Source: Bartonella clarridgeiae ATCC 51734
GTDB lineage: Bacteria > Pseudomonadota > Alphaproteobacteria > Rhizobiales > Rhizobiaceae
Direction of reading: 5' to 3'
NCBI RefSeq assembly: GCF_000518185.1
Contig: NZ_JADC01000010.1
Coordinates: 1-64,000, forward strand
Length of the DNA: 64,000 nucleotides
Both the position numbers and the translations under genes were made by a program. Of the stretch, positions 28,331 to 39,442 are shown piece after piece. The notes below the pieces were generated by a model. The model was not told where the DNA came from. It saw nothing but the letters and a program-made list of their open reading frames with translations, and did no database searches. Numbering within the stretch: the stretch's first letter is position 1; each line of letters begins with the position of its first letter.

Positions 28331-29680
28331 ATGGTTAGAAGTTGTCTTTCTATTGTTCTAGCAGCAGGTGAGGGGACGCGTATGAAATCGTCTCTTCCAA
28401 AGGTGCTTCATAAAGTAGCTGGGTTGCCACTTGTGTGTCACGTGATAAGACAAATAGAATTATTAGATTTTACACAATTAGCGGTGGTTGTAGGGGGTGG
28501 TGCAGAAGATGTTACTAAAGTTGTACAATCATTTGTAAAAAATGCGATGATTTTTGAACAAAAAGAGCGTTTAGGTACTGCTCATGCTGTTTTATCTGCT
28601 CGATTTGCTTTGCAACAAGAAGTGGATGATGTTCTCATTATTTTTGGAGATACTCCTTTAATTGAACAAGATACATTGGTCAAAATTCGTGAACAACTTG
28701 CGAAAGGAGCAGATGTTGTTGTCACTGGTTTTTATACTTCTAATCCAAAAGGTTATGGTCGTCTTCTCAAGAAAAATGGTAAGATTGTAGCGATTATAGA
28801 AGAAAAAGATGCAAGCGATGAAGAGAAAAAAATTTCTTTTTGTAATGGCGGAATAATGGCCATTAATGGGAAGTATGCTCTTTCTCTATTAGATAAAGTT
28901 GATAATGACAATTTGAAAAAAGAATATTATCTGACCGATATTGTTTCTATTGCAGCGTGTGAGGGTTTAAATGTTCAGGTTGTTGAAGTACCTTTTGATA
29001 ATGTTGTAGGAATTAATAATTGTTTTGAGCTTTTTGAGGTTGATATTTTATGGCAAAAACGTAAAGCGCGTGATCTCATGTTATCTGGTGTTAGAATACT
29101 AAAACCAGAAAGTGTTTATTTTTCTTATGACACGGAAGTTGAAAAAGATGTTGTGATTGAGCCAAATGTCTATTTTGGACAGGGGGTAAAAGTGCGATCT
29201 GGTGCAGTTATTCATGCATTTAGCTATTTAGAAGGTGTTGTGATTGGTATGGATGCGCAGATTGGACCTTATGCACGTTTGCGGCCTGGAACAGAGTTAG
29301 AACGATCGGTTAAGATTGGAAATTTTTGCGAAATTAAGCATGCAAAAATAGGAGAGTTTTCCAAGATTAACCATTTGAGTTATATCGGTGATGCAGAAAT
29401 TGGAATGCATACTAATATCGGAGCTGGTACGATTACTTGCAATTATGATGGTTTTAAAAAACATAAAATTGTGATTGGCGACAATGCTTTTATTGGTTCT
29501 AATTCAGCACTTGTTTCTCCTTTGATCATAGGGGAAAGAGCCTATATCGCTTCAGGAAGTGTTATCACTGAAAATATTCCCGCCGATAGTATGGCTTTAG
29601 GACGTGCCCGGCAGGTGATAAAAGAAGATCGTGCAAAAAAATTACGTGAGCGTTTATCAGCAAATAAACAAAAGAATTAA
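28331..29680 (+). CDS. glmU: Bifunctional GlcNAc-1-P uridylyltransferase / GlcN-1-P acetyltransferase
   Basis: Makes UDP-N-acetylglucosamine for peptidoglycan and lipid A. The N-terminal half has the pyrophosphorylase motif [19 protein letters not shown]. The C-terminal half is a left-handed beta-helix acetyltransferase with hexapeptide repeats ([15 protein letters not shown]). The 449-residue length is normal. A GTG at 28322 is in frame; the ATG at 28331 fits the family start. Followed by glmS after 174 bases, placing two steps of UDP-GlcNAc synthesis together. Confidence 0.97.
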   Translation: MVRSCLSIVLAAGEGTRMKSSLPKVLHKVAGLPLVCHVIRQIELLDFTQLAVVVGGGAEDVTKVVQSFVKNAMIFEQKERLGTAHAVLSARFALQQEVDDVLIIFGDTPLIEQDTLVKIREQLAKGADVVVTGFYTSNPKGYGRLLKKNGKIVAIIEEKDASDEEKKISFCNGGIMAINGKYALSLLDKVDNDNLKKEYYLTDIVSIAACEGLNVQVVEVPFDNVVGINNCFELFEVDILWQKRKARDLMLSGVRILKPESVYFSYDTEVEKDVVIEPNVYFGQGVKVRSGAVIHAFSYLEGVVIGMDAQIGPYARLRPGTELERSVKIGNFCEIKHAKIGEFSKINHLSYIGDAEIGMHTNIGAGTITCNYDGFKKHKIVIGDNAFIGSNSALVSPLIIGERAYIASGSVITENIPADSMALGRARQVIKEDRAKKLRERLSANKQKN

Positions 29681-29854
29681 TTGTTTTTATTTATCTCTCA
29701 GTTTTAATAGTAATTTAATAATTCTTTAGAGAGTTGTTCTTAGTTATGACCATGTCATATCAATTTATAATGGCCGCTTAAAATCTAGAATGAAGATCAT
29801 TTAATTATTTTATAGTGTCTATTATAAATTTGTGATGTAAATTGGAGTTTTTTA

Positions 29855-31672
29855 ATGTGTGGAATTATTGGAATTCTTGGAAATAAATCTGTTGCATCCC
29901 GTTTGATTGATGGTTTGAAGCGCCTTGAATATAGAGGGTATGATTCCTCTGGTTTAGCAACAGTGCATAATGAGCGTCTTCACCGTGTTCGTGCTGAAGG
30001 TAAATTGGTTCATTTAGAAGAAAAGTTAAGAAAAACACCTTTGGAAGGTAATTTAGGGATTGGTCATACCCGTTGGGCTACACATGGAAACGCAGTAGAG
30101 CGAAATGCTCATCCTCATATGACTGAGCGACTTGCGGTTGTTCATAATGGTATTATTGAAAATTTTTTAGAACTACAAAAGGAACTAGTTGAAGATGGTT
30201 ATACCTTCGAAACAGAGACTGATACGGAAGTTATTGCCCATTTGATTACGCGCGAATTAAAAAATGGCCTTTCTCCACAGGAAGCGACATACACAGGTTG
30301 GAAAAGGTTACAGGGTGCTTTTGCTCTTGCTCTTATTTTTGAAGGTGAAGACAATCTTATGATTGCTGTTCGTTCCGGTCCACCGTTAGCGATTGGCTAT
30401 GGCAGAGATGAATTTTTTGTAGGATCAGATGCAATTGCTTTAGCTCCATTTACAAATCGTATAAGCTATATGGAAGATGGAGATTATGCAGTTATCAAGC
30501 GTGAAGGAATAAAAATTTACGATACAGATAATCAGCTGGTAAAACGCCCTATTACAACATTATTTGAAGGATCTTTGCTGGTTTCTAAAGGTCATCACCG
30601 TCATTTTATGCGTAAAGAAATGTTTGAACAACCTGAAGTTGTTTCACATAATTTGACGCATTATCTTGATTTTAGAAAATACACTGTGCTTGAAAATTTG
30701 ATTGATTGGAGCAATATTAACCGAATATTATTCGCTAGTTGTGGAACAGCTTATTATTCAACTTTAGTTGCGCGTTATTGGTTTGAAAATTTTGCTGCTT
30801 TAAGTATTGATAATGATGTAGCTTCTGAATTCCGTTATCGTGAACCACCTATAACATCTGCTGTGTTATCAGTGTTTGTTTCTCAGTCTGGTGAAACGGC
30901 TGATACGTTGGCATCCTTACGCTACTGCAGAAATCTTGGTATAAAAACAGCAACAGTTGTGAATGTTATGCAGTCAACTATGGCAAGAGAAGCTGATTTT
31001 GTTTTACCGACATTCGCAGGCCCAGAAATTGGTGTTGCTTCAACAAAAGCTTTTACTTGTCAATTATCCACCCTTGCTGTAATGGCGCTTAGTGCAGCTA
31101 AGCAGCGTGGATATCTTTCAAAAACAACAGAACAGCAATTAGTTCAGCAATTAGCAGAAGTACCTCGGATTTTAAATGAAGTTTTAAAACTGGATGAAAA
31201 AATTGAAGAATTATGTCGTAGTTTAGTAAATGCAAAAAGTGTACTCTATCTTGGGCGGGGTACTTCTTATCCAATTGCTTTAGAGGGAGCGCTCAAACTG
31301 AAAGAGCTTTCTTATGTTCATGCTGAAGGTTATGCTGCTGGTGAGTTAAAACATGGGCCAATTGCACTGATTGATGAAAAAATACCGGTTATTATTGTTG
31401 CACCTTATGATAGATGGTTTGAAAAAACATTCTCTAATATGCAAGAGGTAGCTGCTCGCAATGGCCGTATTATTTTAATAACGGATAAAAGGGGAGAAGC
31501 AGCAATTCATTTTAATTCTTCATCAACTATTATCTTACCAAATGTTCCAGAATTTATTGCTCCTATTATTTATGCTTTGCCTATTCAGTTAATCGCTTAT
31601 CATACAGCTGTTTTGTTGGGAACGGATGTTGATCAACCACGTAATTTGGCAAAATCAGTGACTGTTGAGTAA
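29855..31672 (+). CDS. glmS: Glutamine-fructose-6-phosphate aminotransferase
   Basis: Forms glucosamine-6-phosphate from fructose-6-phosphate and glutamine, the first step towards UDP-GlcNAc. The 605-residue protein begins MCGIIGILGN; Cys2 becomes the N-terminal nucleophile after Met removal. The glutaminase domain (GHTRWATHG) is followed by two SIS sugar-isomerase domains (SQSGETADTLASLR, HAEGYAAGELKHG). The C-terminus DQPRNLAKSVTVE is typical. No glmS ribozyme is expected or seen in the 174-base leader. Confidence 0.98.
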   Translation: MCGIIGILGNKSVASRLIDGLKRLEYRGYDSSGLATVHNERLHRVRAEGKLVHLEEKLRKTPLEGNLGIGHTRWATHGNAVERNAHPHMTERLAVVHNGIIENFLELQKELVEDGYTFETETDTEVIAHLITRELKNGLSPQEATYTGWKRLQGAFALALIFEGEDNLMIAVRSGPPLAIGYGRDEFFVGSDAIALAPFTNRISYMEDGDYAVIKREGIKIYDTDNQLVKRPITTLFEGSLLVSKGHHRHFMRKEMFEQPEVVSHNLTHYLDFRKYTVLENLIDWSNINRILFASCGTAYYSTLVARYWFENFAALSIDNDVASEFRYREPPITSAVLSVFVSQSGETADTLASLRYCRNLGIKTATVVNVMQSTMAREADFVLPTFAGPEIGVASTKAFTCQLSTLAVMALSAAKQRGYLSKTTEQQLVQQLAEVPRILNEVLKLDEKIEELCRSLVNAKSVLYLGRGTSYPIALEGALKLKELSYVHAEGYAAGELKHGPIALIDEKIPVIIVAPYDRWFEKTFSNMQEVAARNGRIILITDKRGEAAIHFNSSSTIILPNVPEFIAPIIYALPIQLIAYHTAVLLGTDVDQPRNLAKSVTVE

Positions 31673-31912
31673 AAAGTGATTTATTTAAAAGAACTATAAA
31701 AATTATAAAAGAGCATTTACAACAAATATATAAAAATATTTTTATTTTATCGGAATTATTTTTTAAATATATCATCAATAATAATTAGAATGCTTTTAAT
31801 ACCCTTCTTGAAGCTCATTAAGAGTATATTTATACTTATGAGTGTATCAGAATCTTTTCTAACAACTTACAACTGAGTTTTTGGTGATTTTATTGAAAAA
31901 ATTATTTTAAAA

Positions 31913-34018
31913 TTAACCTGCACGTATTAATTGAAGAGCATCATCGCGTCCAAAAAGATAAAGAAGCAAGCGTACAGCTTGTCCTTGTTCTGAAGAAAGA
32001 TTAGGATCGCGTTTTAAAAATAAATGTGCATTCCTCTTTGCTATAAGTAAAAGATCACTATGTACTGCAAGGTTTGCTATATAGAATTCAGGCATACCAG
32101 ATTGTCGTGTTCCTAAAAGTTCTCCTTCACCCCGTAAACGCAAATCCTCTTCAGCAATTTTAAAACCATCTTCTGTATTGCGCATGATGTTAAGACGTGC
32201 TTCAGCTGTTTTTGTGAGAGGGCTTTTGTATAGTAGAATACAGGAAGATTTTTTATTTCCTCGTCCAACACGTCCACGTAATTGGTGCAGTTGTGCAAGA
32301 CCAAAATGTTCCGCATGTTCTATGACAATGATTGAAGCATCAGGAATATCGATTCCCACTTCAATGACTGTAGTTGCAACCAAAATGCATATATTTGCAT
32401 TTTTAAAAGATGTAATTACTGCTTCTTTTTCATCAGTAGACATTTTACCATGTATCATACCGACATGAGCTCCAAACCGTTTTTGTAAGCTCGCAAAGCG
32501 ATTTTCAATGGAAGTAAGCTCGAGAGTTGTGGATTCTTCCACAAGGGGACAGATCCAATAAATTTTTTCTTCTTTTTGTAACGCAGTAGCAATTCGTTCT
32601 ATAAGTTCGTTGATCCGTTCTGAAGGAATTGTTGCGGTTGTAATGGGTTGACGTCCAATTGGTTTGTCTGTAATTTTTGATACGTCCATATCACCATAAG
32701 ATGTTAGTACTAACGTACGTGGAATAGGGGTTGCTGTCATAACAAGCATGTCAGGTTTATTGCCTTTTGCTGTAAGGGTAAGACGTTGGTGTACACCAAA
32801 ACGATGCTGCTCATCAATAATAGCTAGGGCAAGATTGTTATAGGTAACATTTTCTTGTATCAGAGCGTGGGTACCAATAATGATAGAAGTTTCTCCTGAT
32901 AAAATAGCATCAAGGATATTTGCGCGCACCTTTCCTTTTTCTCGTCCAGTTAATAGAGCTGTTTTTAAACCGATTTTTTCAACAAGAGGAGTGATTGTAG
33001 CAAAGTGTTGTCGAGCAAGAACTTCTGTTGGAACCATTAAGGCTGATTGTCCTGCATTTTCAGCAATTTGAGCTATTGCCATCAGTGCAACTACAGTTTT
33101 TCCTGTTCCTACATCACCTTGAAGAAGCCTTAACATGGGTTCAGGTGAAGCTAGATCACTTTCAATATCTTTTATTGCTTTTATTTGTCCATTTGTAAGC
33201 TGGAAAGGCAGGACTTCAAGTAGTTTTTTAGTATAAGCACCTGTTGATGGGCGAGAAATCCCTGAAAGTGATTTAGTTTCTAAACGTACAAGACCAAGAG
33301 CTATTTGACTAGCGAAAAATTCATCATAGGCAAGGCGCTTACGCGCTGTACTTTCTAAACTGAGATCATCAGGATTTATAGGAGCATGAATACGGCGTAA
33401 AGCAACAGGAAAAGAAGAAAAATTGTGCTCTTTTTTTACACTTTCCTCTATCCATTCTGGTAAGGGAGGAATACATTCAAGAGCTTTTTGCATTGCGCGT
33501 CTTATTGTTTTTGTAGAGAGCCCGGCAGTAGAAGGATAGATCGGTTCAATGAATGGTATTTGATCTAATTGTTCATGGAAGGCTATATGATCAGGGTGAA
33601 TCATTGAGAGCTGTCCTTTAAACCGTTCTACTTTACCTGATACGATTACTTTTTTTCCTTCTGGCAATTGCTTTTCTAGCCAAGGGCGTTGGGCATGAAA
33701 AAATATTAAGTTTATTGTACCTGTTTGATCGTGACCGATGACACGGTAAGGTGATCGGCTATAATTCGTTGGTGGTGTATGTTGATCGATAGTAATCTCA
33801 AGGGTAACAATACCTCCTTCTTGTGCGAAAGCAATACCGGGTCGTTTTCTGCGGTCTATAACAGAATGAGGCATCAATCGGAGAAGATCAATAAGAGTGG
33901 GTTCGCGTTGCGTAAAATTAATATTTAAAACTTTAGCAAGTAAAGAACATATTTTTATATTGACTCCCGCAAGGGTGCTAATAGAGGTAAAAAGGGGATT
34001 CAAAAGGCTTGGACGCAT
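31913..34018 (-). CDS. recG: ATP-dependent DNA helicase RecG
   Basis: Branched-DNA helicase that remodels stalled forks and Holliday junctions. The 701-residue length is typical. An N-terminal OB wedge domain precedes the helicase core with Walker A GDVGTGKT near residue 305, DEQHRFG (motif II), and motif VI QLRGRVGRG. Starts at ATG 34018. Divergent from dnaE over 390 bases. No convincing sdhE or mfd neighbour in the window. Confidence 0.96.
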   Translation of the reverse strand: MRPSLLNPLFTSISTLAGVNIKICSLLAKVLNINFTQREPTLIDLLRLMPHSVIDRRKRPGIAFAQEGGIVTLEITIDQHTPPTNYSRSPYRVIGHDQTGTINLIFFHAQRPWLEKQLPEGKKVIVSGKVERFKGQLSMIHPDHIAFHEQLDQIPFIEPIYPSTAGLSTKTIRRAMQKALECIPPLPEWIEESVKKEHNFSSFPVALRRIHAPINPDDLSLESTARKRLAYDEFFASQIALGLVRLETKSLSGISRPSTGAYTKKLLEVLPFQLTNGQIKAIKDIESDLASPEPMLRLLQGDVGTGKTVVALMAIAQIAENAGQSALMVPTEVLARQHFATITPLVEKIGLKTALLTGREKGKVRANILDAILSGETSIIIGTHALIQENVTYNNLALAIIDEQHRFGVHQRLTLTAKGNKPDMLVMTATPIPRTLVLTSYGDMDVSKITDKPIGRQPITTATIPSERINELIERIATALQKEEKIYWICPLVEESTTLELTSIENRFASLQKRFGAHVGMIHGKMSTDEKEAVITSFKNANICILVATTVIEVGIDIPDASIIVIEHAEHFGLAQLHQLRGRVGRGNKKSSCILLYKSPLTKTAEARLNIMRNTEDGFKIAEEDLRLRGEGELLGTRQSGMPEFYIANLAVHSDLLLIAKRNAHLFLKRDPNLSSEQGQAVRLLLYLFGRDDALQLIRAG

Positions 34019-34408
34019 ACGAAAATTTAGCTTTCTTTGTTTATTTTTTCTAGTGTTTAGAAAGAATTTTTTGAAGATAAATCACGCAGTAATAGTATAT
34101 GATAAGTATTTGCGTTATTGTTTTCTTAAGACTTGGATCATGAAATTAAATAGTCTGATAATGAAGAAAATGAGAACATGATAAAAAGGTAATCAACATT
34201 AGTCATTTTATATGATACTCTATTTTAGTTTATATGAGTTTTTTATTATGACTATAGGCATTTTTTTGATAGTTATTTATGGATATCAATGAAATTATTA
34301 TTACATCTTCTAGATATTCTAGAATGCCAGAATTGTAGCTTAGTATAAATCAAAAATCGTTTTTACAAGATAAAAATTGCAATTTGGCATCTATTTTAAT
34401 AGGAAATA
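34019..34408. other. Gene-free spacer between recG and dnaE
   Basis: Divergent intergenic region. Apart from the dyad at 34318-34334 (listed separately) I see no gene or clear promoter. Short ORFs here look accidental. Confidence 0.5.
34318..34334. promoter_or_regulatory. Perfect dyad upstream of dnaE
   Basis: TTCTAGA-TAT-TCTAGAA: 7-base perfect inverted arms with a 3-base centre, 75 bases before the dnaE start codon. The shape is that of a dimeric regulator's operator. No regulator can be named. Confidence 0.45.
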
Positions 34409-37400
34409 GTGCAAGTGTCAGGAAAAAAAAGAAAAACACTAGATAATAAAGATTCTCTCCCTCGCTTTATTCACTTGAGGGTGCATTCGGCTTATTCACT
34501 TCTTGAAGGTGCTTTAAAAATCAAACAAATCATTCAGCACGCAATTTCTGATCATATGCCTGCCATAGCTATCACGGATACAAATAATTTATTTGGTGCT
34601 TTAGAATTTTCACAATACTGTTTTGCTGATGGTATTCAACCTATTATTGGTTGTCAACTTGCTATTGATTTTGATGATGAAAATTGTAACTCGTCTTTAG
34701 CTAAATTGCGCCATCCTTCTGATTATTCTTCCATCGTATTATTTGCTGCTAGTGAAACAGGTTATGCGCATTTGGTTCGACTTGTTAGTAGAGCATATCT
34801 TGATAAGAATGATAATGATCTTCCTCACATTAAAGCTGATTTGCTCTTGACCCATCATGAAGGAATTATCGCTTTAACTGGTGGTCGAAGTGGTCCGATT
34901 AATTTGGCTTTGGCTGAAGATAGAAAAGAACGAGCTGTTGAGCGTTTAACTTATTTGAAAAAAATTTTTGGTGATCGTCTTTATGTTGAATTACAACGGC
35001 ATGGTTCTTATGATCGGAAAGTGGAAGCAGTTCTCATTGAATTAGCTTACACCTATGAGATTCCTCTTGTTGCTACTAATGAAGCGTTTTTTCTCAATAA
35101 AGAAGGATATGCTGCTCATGATGCACTCATGGCGGTTGCAGAAGGACAAGTTGTTTCTGATCCAGATCGTAAACGTGTGACACCAGATCATTATTTAAAG
35201 TCGCAAGATGAAATGATTTCATTGTTTTCTGATCTTCCAGAAGCTTTGGAAAATAGCGTTGAAATTGCTTTACGCTGTCATGCTTATGCACCAATTAGAA
35301 AACCAATTTTGCCACGTTTTATAGAGCAATCTGCAGATACATCTTCTGTTTTAGAATCAGAAGCTAAAGAATTATTAAATCAAGCTGAAGCAGGTTTAAA
35401 AATGCGTCTTGAGACAATTGGCTTAGCAGAAGGCTATACAATTGCAGATTATGAGCAGCGGCTTAATTATGAAATTTCAATTATTACGCGGATGCAATTT
35501 TCTGGTTATTTTCTCATTGTTTCGGATTTTATCAAATGGGCAAAAGCTCACGATATTCCTGTCGGTCCAGGGCGTGGTTCTGGTGCTGGCTCGCTTGTTG
35601 CTTATGCGCTGACTATCACCGATGTTGATCCTTTGCGCTTTTCTCTTTTATTTGAACGTTTTCTTAATCCAGATCGTGTTTCTATGCCAGATTTTGATAT
35701 CGATTTTTGTCAAGAACGACGCGAAGAGGTTATTCGTTATGTTCAAAAAAAATATGGCTGTGATCAAGTAGCGCAGATCATTACATTTGGTAAATTGCAA
35801 GCACGTGCAGTATTGCGTGATGTTGGTCGTGTTTTAGAAGTACCTTATCGTCAGGTAGACTATCTTACAAAATTAGTTCCTGCTACTCCCGGTAGTAATG
35901 TTGAGCTAGCACAAGCTATTATCGATGAACCAAAATTTGAAGAAGAAAAGAAAAAGGATCCTGTTATTGGGCGTATGTTGGATATAGCGCTTCAGCTAGA
36001 AGGACTCTATCGTCATGCCTCCACTCATGCTGCAGGGATTGTTATTGGTGATCGTCCATTATCAGAGCTTGTACCGATGTATCGTGATCCGCGCTCTGAT
36101 ATGCCTGTAACTCAATTTAACATGAAGTATGTTGAACAATCTGGACTGGTAAAATTTGATTTTTTAGGTTTAAAAACGCTTACTGTTTTAAAGATGGCTG
36201 TAGATTTTGTTGCACGGAAAGGTACAAAAGTAGATTTATCCCATATTCCCCTTAATGATGAAGTGACTTACGCTATGATGTCACGTGGTGAAACAGTTGG
36301 CGTGTTTCAAGTTGAAAGTGCTGGTATGCGTAAAGCGCTTATCGGAATGAAACCAGATTGCATTGAAGATATTATTGCACTTGTAGCCCTTTATCGTCCT
36401 GGTCCGATGGAGAATATTCCGACATATAATATACGCAAGCATAAAGAAGAAGAAATTACCTCTATTCATCCTAAAATAGATCATTTGGTTAAAGAAACGC
36501 AAGGTGTTATTGTTTATCAAGAACAGGTGATGCAGATTGCTCAGGTGCTTGCTGGTTATTCACTTGGAGAAGCAGACTTATTGCGTAGGGCTATGGGTAA
36601 AAAAATCCATAAGGAAATGCAAGAACAACGTACACGTTTTGTAAGTGGAGCTGTTGATGGTGGTATTGATAAGGATCAGGCTAATGTTATCTTTGATCTT
36701 TTAGCAAAATTTGCGGATTACGGTTTTAATAAGTCGCATGCTACTGCTTACGCAATCGTTTCTTATCATACAGCTTATATGAAAGCACACCATCCTGTAG
36801 AGTTTTTGGCTGCATCTATGACATATGATATGACAAATACAGATAAGCTAAATGATTTTTGGCGTGAGGCATTAAGACTAGGAATTGAGGTTATTGCGCC
36901 TTGTGTGCAAACATCACACCGCATTTTTGAAGTTGGTGAGAATTGTATTTATTATTCTCTTTCTGCCGTTAAAGGAGTCGGAGATGTGGTGGTTGATCAT
37001 ATTGTGGCTTGTCGTGGAGATAAGCCTTTTAAGGATTTAGAAGATTTCTGTGAACGTATTGATCCTCGTATTGTGAATAAGCGTGCTATGGAAAGTTTGA
37101 TTTATGCTGGTGCTTTTGATTGTTTTAATGTTGCACGTGAAGTTCTATTGGCAAGCCTTGTAACTCTTAATGCACGTGCTCTTCGTATTCTTGATAACAA
37201 TTCTAGTGGCCAAATTGATATATTTGGGATGATAGGTGGATTAAAAGAACCTTTGATTTTATCTCAAGCTTCTCCTTGGTCTCCCGCTGAGAAACTCCAT
37301 TATGAATTTCAGGCAATAGGTTTTTACTTTTCTGCTCATCCTTTGAGCGAGTACCAAGATGTTCTTATTAAAAAACGTGTTCAGACTTGGAAAAATTTTG

Positions 37401-37903
37401 CTGCCTCAGTTAAAGGAGGAGCAACCGCTGCTAGGCTTGCTGGGACTATTGTAGCGAGAAAAATTCGCAAAACAAGATCTGGTAAGAAAATGGGGGTTAT
37501 TCAGTTTTCTGATACGAGTGGGCAGTATGAAGCAGTTATATTTTCCGAAGGACTTTCTGTGTACGGAGATATGCTGGAGTCTGGAAAGTCTTTTATCATT
37601 ACAGTTATTGCAGAGGATCGCTCTGAAGGAATTAGTTTACGTATTGAAACAATTGAATCTTTAGAAGAACAGGCACTGCGACATCATAAAATGATGCGTC
37701 TTTTCATAAAAACAACAGATATGCTTCCGCAAATTAAGCAGAATTTAGATTCTAAAGGTAATGGAGAGGTAGCGCTTATACTGATTCAAGAGGATGGACT
37801 TCGAGAAGTTGAGATAGCTCTCCCCAAAAAGTATAAAGTGGATTCACGCGTAGTCAATGCTATGAAAGCCCTTCCTGGTATTGTCGATGTCGAGTTGAGC
37901 TAA
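34409..37903 (+). CDS. dnaE: DNA polymerase III alpha subunit
   Basis: Catalytic subunit of the replicative polymerase. The 1,164-residue protein has the N-terminal PHP domain (HLRVHSAYSLLEGAL). The family-C polymerase core carries the catalytic MPDFDID at about residues 426-432 and PGRGSGAGSLVAYAL upstream. Helix-hairpin-helix and OB regions lie towards the C-terminus. It is the DnaE1 type, not the shorter error-prone DnaE2/ImuC. Starts at GTG 34409 with AGGAA four bases upstream; a GTG two codons later (34415) is an alternative. Confidence 0.97.
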   Translation: MQVSGKKRKTLDNKDSLPRFIHLRVHSAYSLLEGALKIKQIIQHAISDHMPAIAITDTNNLFGALEFSQYCFADGIQPIIGCQLAIDFDDENCNSSLAKLRHPSDYSSIVLFAASETGYAHLVRLVSRAYLDKNDNDLPHIKADLLLTHHEGIIALTGGRSGPINLALAEDRKERAVERLTYLKKIFGDRLYVELQRHGSYDRKVEAVLIELAYTYEIPLVATNEAFFLNKEGYAAHDALMAVAEGQVVSDPDRKRVTPDHYLKSQDEMISLFSDLPEALENSVEIALRCHAYAPIRKPILPRFIEQSADTSSVLESEAKELLNQAEAGLKMRLETIGLAEGYTIADYEQRLNYEISIITRMQFSGYFLIVSDFIKWAKAHDIPVGPGRGSGAGSLVAYALTITDVDPLRFSLLFERFLNPDRVSMPDFDIDFCQERREEVIRYVQKKYGCDQVAQIITFGKLQARAVLRDVGRVLEVPYRQVDYLTKLVPATPGSNVELAQAIIDEPKFEEEKKKDPVIGRMLDIALQLEGLYRHASTHAAGIVIGDRPLSELVPMYRDPRSDMPVTQFNMKYVEQSGLVKFDFLGLKTLTVLKMAVDFVARKGTKVDLSHIPLNDEVTYAMMSRGETVGVFQVESAGMRKALIGMKPDCIEDIIALVALYRPGPMENIPTYNIRKHKEEEITSIHPKIDHLVKETQGVIVYQEQVMQIAQVLAGYSLGEADLLRRAMGKKIHKEMQEQRTRFVSGAVDGGIDKDQANVIFDLLAKFADYGFNKSHATAYAIVSYHTAYMKAHHPVEFLAASMTYDMTNTDKLNDFWREALRLGIEVIAPCVQTSHRIFEVGENCIYYSLSAVKGVGDVVVDHIVACRGDKPFKDLEDFCERIDPRIVNKRAMESLIYAGAFDCFNVAREVLLASLVTLNARALRILDNNSSGQIDIFGMIGGLKEPLILSQASPWSPAEKLHYEFQAIGFYFSAHPLSEYQDVLIKKRVQTWKNFAASVKGGATAARLAGTIVARKIRKTRSGKKMGVIQFSDTSGQYEAVIFSEGLSVYGDMLESGKSFIITVIAEDRSEGISLRIETIESLEEQALRHHKMMRLFIKTTDMLPQIKQNLDSKGNGEVALILIQEDGLREVEIALPKKYKVDSRVVNAMKALPGIVDVELS

Positions 37904-38146
37904 ATTAATAGGATAACGATTATTTATTTAGAGCAAGTAAATATTACATTTATTTGGTATTTTGAGAGTTATATTTTGAGTTAGGTTGAAATATTAAAGT
38001 AAGCTGATATTGGGAAATTTATATTTGCAAAATGAATGCCTCTATTTGCTTTACAAATTTTATTATTGAAGTTCAAAATCTTTTTATATTTACGATAAAA
38101 ATAGATTAATAATTTTAGTTACTTAAGCGATTTCTGGCTATAACTT

Positions 38147-39421
38147 TTATAAACTGTCTATTACATGCTTTCTAATATCATTTTTTGTCAGGTTCATGGC
38201 GTCATAAGTATATAGCCAATCAAGACGAGACATAATATTTTCTGCTGTATGGATTTTCATAAAAAAATTACGAGCAATTGCTATAGGCCCAGTTGCATGA
38301 TAGACAAATCTATTAAAATCTCCACGTTTTTTTACAGCTGTAACGCGCGGTCTGCGTATTTTTTCATAAAGTTTAGTAGCTTCAATAAGTGAGAGATCAC
38401 TTAGAGAGAGCACTTCTGCTAATGTGGCAGCGTCCTCTATTGCCATAGCAACACCTTGTGCTGCGAAGGGCAAAAATGCATGCGCACAATCACCTACAAA
38501 TACTTGCTGTTGTAGACCTAAAAAACGATTATATTTCATTTGAAATAGTGGCCAATAGCTCCATTCATCAATATGATTCAAGACTTGAAGAATTTCGGGA
38601 TTCCAATCATTAAAAAGAGATTTGAGTGTCTCTTTATTTCCTATTTGTTTCCATTTTTTTCCTGGATTTTTTCCATGAGTGATGGCTACAAAATTGAATT
38701 TTTTTGCTGACTGAATGGGATAGGCAATAAGATGATTTTTAGGCCCCATCCAAGCAGTAATTGTTTTTATATTTTGTAATAAAGAACGAAAATTTGGAGG
38801 GAGATTTTCAAATTCTCTTGTTGCTCGCCATGCGATAAAGTTGCTGAAACTAGCTTTTTCATGAAAGGGAGAAAACTGTCGTAATGTTGACCAAACGCCA
38901 TCACATCCAATAAGAAGTGATGTTGAGTAAAATTGATATTGTTGCGTTCTAGTTTTTTCTTCTATTGTGATTGTTTTTATTTCAATATTATCGGTTGCAG
39001 ATTGAGTAAATGATATGATGTTTTCTCCCATTTTGTATTTAATGAGAGGATTTTTAATAACAGCATTATATAAAACTTTCTGTAAATCAGCTCGATGAAT
39101 TGTAATATAAGGAAATTTCCAACGTTTTTCAGATAAATGGATAAGGTCAACATGCAAATGCGTTTTCAAAGATACACCATCTTTTAATTCAAGGAAATGC
39201 GGTTTAATACCCAATTTAATAAGTTTATTAAGAACTCCCCAACGAGCAAGAATGCGTGTTGCATTTGGAGTAAGTTGAATACCAGAACCAATATTATCAA
39301 GCTGTTTACGCTTTTCAATAATAATACTTGCAATTCCTTTATGAGCAAGTGCTAAGGCAGAGCTTAATCCTGCAATGCCTGCTCCAATAATTATTGGAGA
39401 TTGATTTTTCAGTTGTTTCAT
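38147..39421 (-). CDS. FAD-dependent aromatic monooxygenase
   Basis: Class A flavoprotein monooxygenase of 424 residues. Seen: the N-terminal dinucleotide-binding motif IIGAGIAGLSSALALAHKG, the second FAD motif GDCAHAFLPFAAQGVAMAIEDA, and CDGVWSTLR (DG motif). The family includes salicylate hydroxylase and the ubiquinone hydroxylases UbiH/UbiF/UbiL. The sequence looks closer to the salicylate-hydroxylase-like group, but a role in quinone synthesis cannot be excluded. The gene follows the zinc-finger gene on the same strand (21-base gap); the pairing is familiar in Hyphomicrobiales. Confidence 0.87.
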   Translation of the reverse strand: MKQLKNQSPIIIGAGIAGLSSALALAHKGIASIIIEKRKQLDNIGSGIQLTPNATRILARWGVLNKLIKLGIKPHFLELKDGVSLKTHLHVDLIHLSEKRWKFPYITIHRADLQKVLYNAVIKNPLIKYKMGENIISFTQSATDNIEIKTITIEEKTRTQQYQFYSTSLLIGCDGVWSTLRQFSPFHEKASFSNFIAWRATREFENLPPNFRSLLQNIKTITAWMGPKNHLIAYPIQSAKKFNFVAITHGKNPGKKWKQIGNKETLKSLFNDWNPEILQVLNHIDEWSYWPLFQMKYNRFLGLQQQVFVGDCAHAFLPFAAQGVAMAIEDAATLAEVLSLSDLSLIEATKLYEKIRRPRVTAVKKRGDFNRFVYHATGPIAIARNFFMKIHTAENIMSRLDWLYTYDAMNLTKNDIRKHVIDSL

Positions 39422-39442
39422 ATCAAAAGAACAGAGAATATG

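Noticed and set aside
29681-29854. glmS leader as a possible glmS ribozyme
   Set aside because: The glmS ribozyme is known mainly from Firmicutes; this 174-base AT-rich leader shows no such fold.
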